Positions 42,993-50,438 of a stretch of DNA of 64,000 bases are shown here, piece by piece. The DNA comes from an uncultured Lachnospiraceae bacterium. GTDB taxonomy: Bacteria; Bacillota; Clostridia; Lachnospirales; Lachnospiraceae. A program made the position numbers and the translations under genes. Position 1 is the first letter of the stretch. Each line of letters begins with the position of its first letter. The notes beneath the pieces were generated by a model that was not told where the DNA came from, searched no databases, and worked only from the letters and a program-made list of their open reading frames with translations. Where the stretch lies: the NCBI GenBank assembly GCA_910584945.1, contig CAJUDY010000018.1, positions 1-64,000 of the forward strand. Reading direction: 5' to 3'.

Positions 42993-44399
42993 ATGTATCT
43001 GGTCATAGGTATGTTGCTTTTTTATCTCGTCTTCGTGATCATGGTCAGTGTCAGGTTAAAAAATAAGGCGGAGACCGTGGAAGGCTTTTATTTGGCAAAA
43101 CGGAATATGCCTTTGCCGGTTCTGATGCTGACTGTGGCGGCAACCTGGATCGGTGCATCTTCCACCCTTGGAAAATCAGGTCTGGCTTACCGGATCGGGA
43201 TTACTGCCATGATACCGACCTTGGCCACTTTTGTAGCCTTCAGCGTATTCAGTCTTTTCGCCGGAAAGATCCAGCGGATCGGCGTGAAATACCATATATC
43301 CTCCATACCGGACCTGATCGGCCGCCGATTCGGGAAAGCGCCTGCTCTTCTGGCATCCATTGTGATCGCGTGGACCCTGATCGGAACGACCGGCACCCAG
43401 ATGGTGGCCTCTTCACAGATCTTAAAGCTGATCTTTGACGACTATCAGATCTCCTATGAGACGGCTCTGATTATCACGGCGGTGGTGGTGATCATCTATA
43501 CCTCCCTGTCCGGATTTTACGGAGTCGCTTATTCCGATGCCATCCAGGGGATTTTATTGCTGATTGTGATCGGCGTACTTTTACCGGTTTTGGCGGTGAG
43601 AGAGGTCGGGGGACTCGGCACATTGATCCATTCGGTTCCTGCCAGTTACTTTTCTTTGAACATTGACAGTTCCATCATCTCCTATGGTTTTGTATATCTG
43701 CTGTACTTTCTGGCGGGTCCTCCTTACTGGCAGAGAGCCTTTGCGGCCTCTGATTCCAACAGCGCCAGGAAGGGCAGTATGGGAGGCAATCTCATCATCA
43801 TTCTATACAGCCTGTCGGTTACGATGATCGGCATCTGCGGATATGTGCTCCATCCGGCCTTCCCGGAGGGCGTCTCCGACGAGATGATGATTCCAATCAT
43901 GACGAAAGCGTATTTTCATCCGCTGCTCTATGCCATGACACTCACTTCCTTTATGGCGATTGTCATGTCCACCATCGACAGCTACCTGCTTCTGGCGGTA
44001 CAAACCGTCAGCACAGATATCGCAAAAGTGGTGAAGCCCGGAATCAGCGATAGAAAGCAGCTCAGACTGTCCAGATATATGATCGTCGTCCTTGGACTTC
44101 TGGCCCTCTTGTTCGCGCTGAAAGCCGAGAACATCCTGGATTCGCTGGTCCTGTCTATGAGCTACTTTTCCGCCTGCATCGCGGTTCCGGCCATGGCCGC
44201 GCTGCTGTCGAAAAAGACCACCAGGACAGGCATACTCTGGGGGATGATCGGAGGATTTGTGACGGCGGTAATCTGGAAAAGCCTCCTGCACACGCCCTTC
44301 GGCCTGAACGAAGCCATCGCGGGAAGTGCGGTTTCCTTGATCGCGCTGATGGCGGGGTCTGCGCTGACGAAAGGGCAGGTATCGGAGTATCTGGAATGA
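42993..44399 (+). CDS. Sodium:solute symporter family transporter
   Basis: A 468-residue membrane protein with about thirteen hydrophobic segments of the SSS family. It has the early VRLKNKAETVEGFYLAKRN and WIGASSTLGKSGLAYRIG stretches and the later GPPYWQRAFAA, which resembles the conserved SSS signature region. Members carry sugars, proline, pantothenate or organic acids with sodium. The start at 42993 is preferred to a GTG nine bases earlier because AGGAGG (42979-42984) fits it. As the last gene of the amino-acid oxidation island, it probably imports the substrate. It ends at a strong terminator. Confidence 0.87.
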   Translation: MYLVIGMLLFYLVFVIMVSVRLKNKAETVEGFYLAKRNMPLPVLMLTVAATWIGASSTLGKSGLAYRIGITAMIPTLATFVAFSVFSLFAGKIQRIGVKYHISSIPDLIGRRFGKAPALLASIVIAWTLIGTTGTQMVASSQILKLIFDDYQISYETALIITAVVVIIYTSLSGFYGVAYSDAIQGILLLIVIGVLLPVLAVREVGGLGTLIHSVPASYFSLNIDSSIISYGFVYLLYFLAGPPYWQRAFAASDSNSARKGSMGGNLIIILYSLSVTMIGICGYVLHPAFPEGVSDEMMIPIMTKAYFHPLLYAMTLTSFMAIVMSTIDSYLLLAVQTVSTDIAKVVKPGISDRKQLRLSRYMIVVLGLLALLFALKAENILDSLVLSMSYFSACIAVPAMAALLSKKTTRTGILWGMIGGFVTAVIWKSLLHTPFGLNEAIAGSAVSLIALMAGSALTKGQVSEYLE

Positions 44400-44405
44400 A
44401 TAGAA

Positions 44406-44446
44406 AAGAACCCCCGGAAGGAAGTGCCTTTTGGGGGTTCTTAATT
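44406..44446 (+). terminator. Terminator of the amino-acid oxidation island
   Basis: AAGAACCCCC (44406-44415) pairs with GGGGGTTCTT (44433-44442). The bases after it are only moderately T-rich (AATTAT). It can also act on the minus strand, where a T run follows. Confidence 0.7.
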
Positions 44447-44563
44447 ATGTACATCAGAGTGCTGAATCCAGGCTGCATCTCGATGCTCTGACAACTCATC
44501 CATTCGCTGAATCAGACTAAAACACGAAAAATCATAATATGGTTTTAAAATGGTAATCGTTGA

Positions 44564-44998
44564 CTACTGTGTCCAGACTCTTTTGGAAGATAAAAACAGT
44601 ATCACTCCGGATGAAGTCTTTTCATTGTAGTTACAGAAGTGCTTCATATTGCATCCCTTTTGGGATGCCAATACCTCTATCTCTTCGTAGCAGACAATAC
44701 CGAAGCAATACCCTCCGATATAACCGTTATGTATTCTGAATATTTGGAAGAAGACGAATTTTTCGACATATGATAATGTATCGTCATCCGACCCAATTTC
44801 TTTATATAAAAGTCCGGCACTCAAAGCGAAAAAGAAAACGATGTCTTCGGTCTCAACATCTTTCACCAGATATACTTTTGTAATATCCTGTTGATCCTCA
44901 TGCCATGCGTTTTCTTTTAAGTAGTTTTCAAGGCTTTTTCCGCTTTTGCTGGAATGAAAGGCCTGAATTCTGGTTAAATTTTCCTCATCAGAGGTTAT
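44564..44998 (-). CDS. Putative toxin partner of the Panacea antitoxin, unusual or lost start
   Basis: An open frame of about 144 residues runs on from the antitoxin gene. The only codon placed like a start is ATA at 44998, overlapping the antitoxin stop as ATAA where an ATGA overlap is expected. The next standard start is a GTG at 44866, which would remove the first 44 residues. The early part (IQAFHSSKSG, YLVKDVETEDIVFFFALS) resembles GNAT-like toxins found with Panacea antitoxins, but the acetyl-CoA loop is not visible and the end looks truncated. The gene may therefore be inactive, or may really start at ATA. Confidence 0.5.
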   Translation of the reverse strand: MTSDEENLTRIQAFHSSKSGKSLENYLKENAWHEDQQDITKVYLVKDVETEDIVFFFALSAGLLYKEIGSDDDTLSYVEKFVFFQIFRIHNGYIGGYCFGIVCYEEIEVLASQKGCNMKHFCNYNEKTSSGVILFLSSKRVWTQ

Positions 44999-45447
44999 GC
45001 AGTTTTTCTTCTTAAAAGATCTCTTGCAGCGTCCAGACGCATATCGGACAGCTTTAAGAGGACAGAACCACGTGCATCCGCATCCAAACCTTCCCGCGAA
45101 TGTTTCCAGGAAACTTCCCCATGGGACAGACTGCTCAGTTGCCAGGAGGATAACTTATTGTATCGTTGGTAGACAGATTTTACCAGTTGCTGTGATTCAG
45201 AGGAGAGATCGTCTGATACGGTTTGAAACATCGAACCGGTACTGTATGCATTTCTCACCTCGACCAATACAGGACCATACATCCAGCCTTCGAACGGAGC
45301 ATCGAAAAGAGGCGCTTTGTTATACATAAGAGACTCTCTCTGGACAAGATACATCATCTTATGCATTCTCATCTGATCCATATTGATGCCATTCTCTGTC
45401 CTGTACAGATTATTAAACATTTTTGCAACACTCAACGTATTCTCCAT
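44995..45447 (-). CDS. Panacea-domain (SocA/DUF4065) antitoxin
   Basis: A 150-residue protein matching the Panacea/DUF4065 family, whose members neutralise many unrelated toxins and are related to the proteolytic adaptor SocA. Diagnostic features are NGINMDQMRMHKMMYLVQRE near the N terminus and FEGWMYGPVLVEVRNAY in the middle. AAAGGAG and a perfect promoter at 45479-45507 lie upstream. The partner frame at 44564-44998 follows with a 4-base overlap. Since the partner looks damaged, the antitoxin may be a leftover, though its own sequence is intact. Confidence 0.85.
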   Translation of the reverse strand: MENTLSVAKMFNNLYRTENGINMDQMRMHKMMYLVQRESLMYNKAPLFDAPFEGWMYGPVLVEVRNAYSTGSMFQTVSDDLSSESQQLVKSVYQRYNKLSSWQLSSLSHGEVSWKHSREGLDADARGSVLLKLSDMRLDAARDLLRRKTA

Positions 45448-45478
45448 GGTATGCGTCTCCTTTCTCTATGGTTCTATT

Positions 45479-45507
45479 ATTATATGGTATTTCGAAAAGG
45501 TTGTCAA
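45479..45507 (-). promoter_or_regulatory. Perfect consensus promoter of the Panacea gene
   Basis: On the minus strand TTGACA (45507-45502), a 17-base spacer and TATAAT (45484-45479). The start codon lies 32 bases beyond, with AAAGGAG between. Confidence 0.8.
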
Positions 45508-45595
45508 TGTGATCTCGGAAAATTTAGCAAAATTTCTGCTTTTATTTTCAAAAGGGATACGATACGTTACTCAGACCTTTTGGAGTGAGCGTGAC

Positions 45596-45630
45596 CGAAA
45601 AAGCCAGTTCCATGACCGGAACTGACTTTC
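45596..45630 (-). terminator. Terminator of the 49-residue gene
   Basis: On the minus strand CAGTTCC pairs with GGAACTG across GGTCAT and is followed by GCTTTTT. It lies just after the stop of the small gene at 45637-45786. Confidence 0.65.
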
Positions 45631-45636
45631 TTCCAC

Positions 45637-45786
45637 TTATACTTTGTTATCGTTGCATAATGCTTCATATTTTTTGGTCAAATCCTGAAAATCCTGGAGG
45701 GTCTTGCATTCTTTCAGGTCATTCAGGATACAGCTTCTTTCAAGTTTCCGTGCCAGGTTCTCAATCACTTCTGCCGTTGTCGGCAT
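45637..45786 (-). CDS. Small 49-residue protein
   Basis: A short helical protein beginning MPTTAEVIENLARKLE and containing NDLKECKTLQDFQDL. Although short, it has every signal of a gene: a consensus promoter (45839-45867), AAGGGGA before the ATG, and a terminator after the stop. It has two cysteines apart from the termini and no membrane segment. I do not recognise the family. It sits between a Panacea antitoxin and an XRE regulator, an accessory setting. It could be a regulator or antitoxin-like helper, but nothing in the sequence proves that. Confidence 0.7.
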   Translation of the reverse strand: MPTTAEVIENLARKLERSCILNDLKECKTLQDFQDLTKKYEALCNDNKV

Positions 45787-45838
45787 ATGCTTCCCCTTTT
45801 CATAGCTATACGATCATACGGTTACCGATGTTGTCTAT

Positions 45839-45867
45839 ATTATAATGGAGGAAATGGGAGGTGTAAA
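45839..45867 (-). promoter_or_regulatory. Promoter of the 49-residue gene
   Basis: On the minus strand TTTACA (45867-45862), a 17-base spacer and TATAAT (45844-45839). Confidence 0.65.
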
Positions 45868-45917
45868 GTCTATTTTTCATCGGCTTCCATCAGTTTTCTG
45901 GCCGCTACGGGGAAAAG

Positions 45918-46268
45918 TTACCTCCCGGGGCTTCTTTTTTTGTCCAGCTTTTTGATCTTCAAGGTGGCTTCCAGATATTCAATCACAATGGGGATATCTT
46001 CGGCGGAGAGGGAGGCGAGGAATTCAGACAGCGTATATTCCGAGGGTACAGGACCTTCTTTTCCAAAAAGGAGATAATCCGCGGAAAGGCTGTACTGTTG
46101 ACAGAGCCGATGCAGAATCTCCAGGGAGACTCCCTTTTTACCGGTTTCAATTTCTGAGATGAAATTGGTGGATACATCCAGGCTTTCGGCGAACTGGGCC
46201 TGTGTCAGATGATTCTGTGTTCTGAAATTCCGAATCCTTTTGCCGGTCTCTAACCTCTCGTTTGTCAA
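45918..46268 (-). CDS. XRE-family helix-turn-helix regulator
   Basis: A 116-residue DNA-binding protein. The helix-turn-helix domain (about 8-65) reads KRIRNFRTQNHLTQAQFAES and then VSTNFISEIETGKKGVS, a canonical Cro/C1 fold; the C-terminal part is helical and may dimerise. The start is a TTG (46268), with GGAGGA upstream. The gene is divergent from the Tad pilus operon, and the palindrome TCGCT-ATA-AGCGA (46351-46363) lies between them. I infer that it controls the pilus operon, its own gene, or both. Confidence 0.85.
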   Translation of the reverse strand: MTNERLETGKRIRNFRTQNHLTQAQFAESLDVSTNFISEIETGKKGVSLEILHRLCQQYSLSADYLLFGKEGPVPSEYTLSEFLASLSAEDIPIVIEYLEATLKIKKLDKKRSPGR

Positions 46269-46350
46269 TTCCGATTCCTCCGTGAACTCTGTTCCTTCTT
46301 ATTTTATGTGATTGTTGCGAATAAAAAAACAATCTATTAGCTTATAATAT

Positions 46351-46363
46351 TCGCTATAAGCGA
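46351..46363. promoter_or_regulatory. Candidate operator between the XRE gene and the tad operon
   Basis: TCGCT and AGCGA form perfect inverted arms around ATA. The site is ten bases upstream of the -35 box of the tad promoter. A related half-site, TAGCTTATA, lies just to its left. Confidence 0.5.
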
Positions 46364-46372
46364 TAAAAATAC

Positions 46373-46401
46373 TTGAAATAGATGAAAAAGAGTGATAATA
46401 T
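46373..46401 (+). promoter_or_regulatory. Probable promoter of the tad operon
   Basis: TTGAAA (46373-46378), a 17-base spacer and TAATAT (46396-46401). Transcription would begin near 46408, which excludes the GTG at 46392 as a start for TadA. Confidence 0.5.
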
Positions 46402-46427
46402 TAAAAAAACGGAGTGTTGAACAGCAT

Positions 46428-47669
46428 ATGAAAAATGACAGAATACAGGAAATGGTAAACGGGTTAAAAGGACAGATCTTTGATCGGTATAATCTGAACA
46501 CCATGAGTGATGAGCAGCTGGAGCAGGCAATCGAAGCACTGTTGGTTGATTATCTTCAGGGAGAGTATATTACCATTGAAGAAAGAGTAGATATCAGCGA
46601 GCGGGTGTTCAGCTCGATTCGCGGTCTGGGGCTTTTGGACACGATTATCAAGGATGAACAGATCACAGAGGTTATGATCAATGGGCCGGAAGATATCTTC
46701 ATCGAAAAGGCGGGAAAGCTGTACAAGATGGAGCAGAGGTTTGAGAGTGAACGCCAGCTGGAGGATATCATTCAGAAGATCGTGGGTCAGGCCGGCAGAG
46801 AGGTCAATCAGGCGAATCCTATCGTGGACACCAGACTTCCGGATGGCTCCCGTGTGAATGTAGTTTTGCCGCCGATCTCCATGAGAGGCGCCACGGTAAC
46901 CATCCGTAAATTTTCCAAAACGCCCATGACCATCGAGCAGCTTTTAAAATACGGTTCCATCACACCAGAAGTAGCACATGTCCTGGAACTGCTGGTAAAA
47001 GCCAAATATAACATTTTCATTTCCGGAGGAACAGGTTCAGGCAAGACGACATTTTTGAATGCGTTGTCAAATTTTATTCCGAAAGATGAAAGAGTGATCA
47101 CCATTGAGGATTCCGCTGAACTTCAGATCGTGGGAGTGGAGAATCTGGTATCTATGGAGACAAGAAATGCGAACGCATCTGGAAGCGGAGCGATTACCAT
47201 CCGGGATCTGATCAAATCATCCCTGCGTATGAGGCCAGAGCGAATTGTGGTAGGCGAGGTTCGCGGCGGAGAGGCGCTGGACATGTTGCAGGCAATGAAT
47301 ACAGGGCATGACGGCTCATTGAGCACCGGACATGCGAACAGTACAGAGGACATGCTGAGTCGTCTGGAGACGATGGTGCTGCAGGGAGCCGACGGACTTC
47401 CGCTGGAGGCGATCCGACAGCAGATTGCCTCGGCGGTGGATGTGATTATCCATCTTTCAAGGCTGAGAGATAAGAGCAGGAGGACGATGGAAATTACTGA
47501 AGTTGTAGGATATAAAAATAAAGAAATTGTATTAAACCCGTTGTATATATTTGAAGAGGACGAAAACAGTACGTTAGAAAAAGTTTCCGGATCGTTGCGC
47601 AGGACAAAGAATAAAATGGTTAACAGGTTTAAGCTGGAACTGTCGGGATATGGAAGGACTACAATATGA
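46428..47669 (+). CDS. tadA: Tad pilus assembly ATPase TadA/CpaF
   Basis: A 413-residue cytoplasmic hexameric ATPase that drives assembly, and in some systems retraction, of Tad (Flp) pili. Walker A is GGTGSGKT with Lys206, followed by ITIEDSAELQ, the Asp box, and Walker B around ERIVVGEVRGGEALDML; the His motif is HDGSLSTGHAN. The ATG at 46428 is preferred over the upstream GTG, which lies before the predicted transcript start. Base composition is normal for the window through most of the gene but becomes AT-rich near the 3' end. It overlaps tadB by four bases. Confidence 0.95.
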   Translation: MKNDRIQEMVNGLKGQIFDRYNLNTMSDEQLEQAIEALLVDYLQGEYITIEERVDISERVFSSIRGLGLLDTIIKDEQITEVMINGPEDIFIEKAGKLYKMEQRFESERQLEDIIQKIVGQAGREVNQANPIVDTRLPDGSRVNVVLPPISMRGATVTIRKFSKTPMTIEQLLKYGSITPEVAHVLELLVKAKYNIFISGGTGSGKTTFLNALSNFIPKDERVITIEDSAELQIVGVENLVSMETRNANASGSGAITIRDLIKSSLRMRPERIVVGEVRGGEALDMLQAMNTGHDGSLSTGHANSTEDMLSRLETMVLQGADGLPLEAIRQQIASAVDVIIHLSRLRDKSRRTMEITEVVGYKNKEIVLNPLYIFEEDENSTLEKVSGSLRRTKNKMVNRFKLELSGYGRTTI

Positions 47670-48508
47670 GTAAAAAAGAAAAGGGGTCACAATACGTTAA
47701 TTCTCGTTTAAATAACACTATGGTGAATTATAAGGTGTATATTCCAGGAAAGACAGAAAAACTATTCGTGTATCTCGCTTTGTTTTGCATAGGAGGTTTT
47801 GTGGGACTGATTTTTTATGGCGGGTTATTTCTGTCAGAAGGAGAGCCTACGACAGCAACCAGTATTTCGAATGCGGTTTCATTTGCTGTGATTGGCGGAT
47901 TGGCAGTAAAATTTTTCTTCCCTATATATCTCAATACTTGCCTGGAGAAGCGCAGATCAAAATTAAAAATTCAGTTCAAAGAAATGCTGGCGTCTTTATC
48001 AGCCTCTATATCTTCGGGAAGTAATGTACAGAAGGCGTTTGAGGATACTTTGTCAGATTTGCTTATGCAGTATGACGACAATGACTTTATTATTATTGAG
48101 TTGAAAGAAATTTTAAACGGGGTATCTCAAAATATCAATTTTGAAGTGATGATTAAAGATTTTGGAGAGCGTAGTGATAACGAAGATATCGTTTGCTTTG
48201 CAGATGTTTTTGAAATCTGTTATCGAAAAGGTGGAGATTTAAAGTCTGTCATTCAAAAAACATATAATACGATTAACGAGAAGATGGCTGTAAATGACGA
48301 AATAGAAACAAAGCTAACTTCCAATAAAATGCAGCATAATGTTATGAGCATAATGCCGATTGTAGTTGTAGCAATGTTAAAATTTACAAACGATACATTT
48401 GCAGACAATTTTGCCACGCCGATTGGTGTGATTGTGAACACAGTGGCAATCGGCATATTTATAGCATCTTATCGATATGGGTTAAAAATATGCGATATAA
48501 AGGTATAA
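47666..48508 (+). CDS. tadB: Tad pilus inner-membrane platform protein TadB-like
   Basis: A 280-residue membrane protein of the T2SSF (GspF/TadB) family. Two membrane segments lie at about 33-55 and 67-90, and two more at the C-terminal end. The cytoplasmic middle carries the family features FKEMLASLSASISSGSNVQKAFE and FADVFEICYRKGGDLKSVI. TadB and TadC form the platform that the ATPase TadA turns. The start overlaps the tadA stop (ATGA). The gene is visibly more AT-rich than tadA. Confidence 0.9.
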   Translation: MSKKEKGSQYVNSRLNNTMVNYKVYIPGKTEKLFVYLALFCIGGFVGLIFYGGLFLSEGEPTTATSISNAVSFAVIGGLAVKFFFPIYLNTCLEKRRSKLKIQFKEMLASLSASISSGSNVQKAFEDTLSDLLMQYDDNDFIIIELKEILNGVSQNINFEVMIKDFGERSDNEDIVCFADVFEICYRKGGDLKSVIQKTYNTINEKMAVNDEIETKLTSNKMQHNVMSIMPIVVVAMLKFTNDTFADNFATPIGVIVNTVAIGIFIASYRYGLKICDIKV

Positions 48509-48512
48509 GAAA

Positions 48513-49382
48513 ATGATTTTAAAAATAATATTTCTGATTTTGGCAACAATTTGCACCGTATTATTTTTGAGAGGGTTAAAGCAAGGGAAAAAGTATGAGG
48601 AGTATGCTGAAAGCCTTGCCCCGAGTCTGTATCCAATGAGGGAATACTATATTGTCGGCTGGGCATTAAATAATATGAGTATCTTTCGGCTTCGAGGAAA
48701 ACTGGAACAAGACCTAAAAAAACAATCAAAATTAATATGGGGAAATGCATATGAAGAACATGCCATGATTACCTGGGGACAATTTTTATCTGTTTCACTT
48801 TTTTCATGTTGTGTGGGTTTTATTCTGTGTGGATTTGTTTCCGGCATGTTTATGTTAGTGGTTCTGGGTATAATGATTTTATCAATTATGGCTGAATGGA
48901 ATCTGATTATGTCTAAAATGAAAGAGACTATTCAAAAAAGAAAAGAAGCCTGCGATATGGAATTTTCTAATATGATTTCAAAATTGTCCTTGCTGATTAA
49001 TTCAGGAATGATTTTAAGAGAAGCATGGGAACTGGTGGCTTATGGAAAAGAGGGTGATCTGTATGATTTGATGCGTACAGCATGTGATTTTATGAGAAAT
49101 GGTGATTCGGATGCAGCTGCAATTAATAAATTTGGGGTCCTATCGGATTCAGCAGAAATTATGAAATTTTCCAGTACAATTATACAAGGACTGGAAAAAG
49201 GAAATCGTGAGTTGTCTGATTTTTTGACAGGGCAGGCATCTGAACAACTGATGCACAAGCGTCAATTAGCATTGCAGCAGGGAGAAAAAGCAGCAGGAAA
49301 GTTGATTATTCCGTTGGGAATTACTTTTGCGGGTATTATATTAATTATTGTATCGGCAGCAATGCAAAGTCTTTCATTCTGA
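48513..49382 (+). CDS. tadC: Tad pilus inner-membrane platform protein TadC-like
   Basis: A 289-residue membrane protein of the T2SSF family, the partner of TadB. It has one N-terminal membrane segment, two in the middle (about 90-130) and one at the C terminus. The conserved cytoplasmic stretch is MEFSNMISKLSLLINSGMIL and later FSSTIIQGLEKGNRELSDFL. The gene begins four bases after tadB and shares its AT-rich composition. Confidence 0.88.
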   Translation: MILKIIFLILATICTVLFLRGLKQGKKYEEYAESLAPSLYPMREYYIVGWALNNMSIFRLRGKLEQDLKKQSKLIWGNAYEEHAMITWGQFLSVSLFSCCVGFILCGFVSGMFMLVVLGIMILSIMAEWNLIMSKMKETIQKRKEACDMEFSNMISKLSLLINSGMILREAWELVAYGKEGDLYDLMRTACDFMRNGDSDAAAINKFGVLSDSAEIMKFSSTIIQGLEKGNRELSDFLTGQASEQLMHKRQLALQQGEKAAGKLIIPLGITFAGIILIIVSAAMQSLSF

Positions 49383-49442
49383 TTTTTGTACATAAATGTG
49401 TATAAGAATATAAATATTAAAAAACTAGGAGGGATATGGAAG

Positions 49443-49664
49443 ATGGGAATCATGAGAAAATTGGATGCTCTATGCATCAATGCCCAGACCAGATGGAATT
49501 GTTTTTTGACCGAGGAACGCGGTGACACTAACTTCATTTCAATTCTGGTGATTTTAGGTATTGCACTGGCACTGGCTGGAGTTTTTCTTGGGTTTAAGGA
49601 CCAGGTACTTGCATGGGTAGACACTAATATTGGTGACTTTTTCAATCAGTCAGGCGGAAGGTAA
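49443..49664 (+). CDS. Flp1-like pilin, probable major subunit
   Basis: A 73-residue prepilin-like protein. After a charged N-terminal stretch comes EERGDTNFISILVILGIALA with a single hydrophobic segment (about 34-52), then a short polar tail. This is the layout of clostridial Flp-type pilins, where the A24 peptidase cleaves after a glycine before the hydrophobic helix; here the likely cut follows the Gly of RGD. AGGAGGG (49427-49433) sets the ATG at 49443. A stable hairpin lies just after the gene and could raise its mRNA level above that of the rest of the operon. Confidence 0.8.
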   Translation: MGIMRKLDALCINAQTRWNCFLTEERGDTNFISILVILGIALALAGVFLGFKDQVLAWVDTNIGDFFNQSGGR

Positions 49665-49681
49665 TCATTTAATGGAAAGAT

Positions 49682-49720
49682 CGGATAGAGGACTTCTGGC
49701 TGACGGAAGTTCTCTATCCG
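49682..49720 (+). other. Stable hairpin after the pilin gene
   Basis: CGGATAGAG (49682-49690) and ACTTC pair with GAAGT and CTCTATCCG (49712-49720), leaving an eight-base loop and one bulge on each side. No T run follows. It probably marks a processing or stability point that keeps pilin mRNA abundant. Confidence 0.6.
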
Positions 49721-49741
49721 AAGCAGATCGGAGAGAGCAGT

Positions 49742-50416
49742 TTGAATACAAAGGTTGGAATGTGTATATGGGGATTTTTATCCATCATTACAGTTGTATT
49801 TATGGGGAAAAGAACGAATCTGAAAGCAATGCAGATATTAAATGAACAAGAAAAACTTACATATACGAAATATACTTTAAATCCAATATCTATTACAATA
49901 TGGTTGTTTATCGTCACTTTGTCATTATGTGATGGATATGTAGTTGCTGTAAAAGCTGTCTCAGATATCGCATGGTTAGAATTAACAGTATCTTATATTT
50001 GTCTTCTAAGTGCAGCGATGATAGATTATAAATTGCATATTATTTCGAATATGATTGTTTTTTTGCTAATTGGAAGTAGAACTCTTATTTTGTTGTATGA
50101 GATATTTTCTGGCATCTTTCTTTTTGTTAATTTTTTGGATTCTGTTTTAGGATGTGTATTGTGCTTTTTGCTGCTGATAATCGCAGATAAGATTTTCCCG
50201 GGAGGAATAGGAAAAGGCGATATTAAACTTTTATCGGGACTCGGATTTTCATGTGGGACATATACTGTATTTTCCACGTTGCTATTATCGTTAATCTGTT
50301 GCATTATCATGTCTATTATATTGTTACTGATGAAAAGAGTATCTTTGAAAGATAGTCTGCCATTTGGCCCGTTTATTTGGATGGGCTATATATGTATGAT
50401 TTTATTTGCATATTAA
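49742..50416 (+). CDS. Type IV prepilin peptidase of the tad operon
   Basis: A 224-residue A24-family membrane aspartyl protease (TadV/CpaA type) that should process the Flp pilin upstream. The catalytic aspartates lie in AAMIDYKLHIISN and GGIGKGDIKLLSG. There are about six hydrophobic segments. Two starts are possible: TTG 49742 with GGAGAGAG upstream, or ATG 49760 with AAAGG. The sequence is AT-rich like its neighbours. It differs in length and sequence from the other A24 peptidase at 15709, so the window holds two distinct enzymes. Confidence 0.88.
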   Translation: MNTKVGMCIWGFLSIITVVFMGKRTNLKAMQILNEQEKLTYTKYTLNPISITIWLFIVTLSLCDGYVVAVKAVSDIAWLELTVSYICLLSAAMIDYKLHIISNMIVFLLIGSRTLILLYEIFSGIFLFVNFLDSVLGCVLCFLLLIIADKIFPGGIGKGDIKLLSGLGFSCGTYTVFSTLLLSLICCIIMSIILLLMKRVSLKDSLPFGPFIWMGYICMILFAY

Positions 50417-50438
50417 AAATACAGGTTGGTGGTTACGT

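Noticed and set aside
46392..46427. GTG at 46392 as the start of TadA
   Set aside because: It lies within the predicted promoter -10 region and upstream of the expected transcript start.
49630..49845. 71-codon open frame between pilin and peptidase
   Set aside because: It overlaps the hairpin and both real genes in another frame and has no recognisable product.
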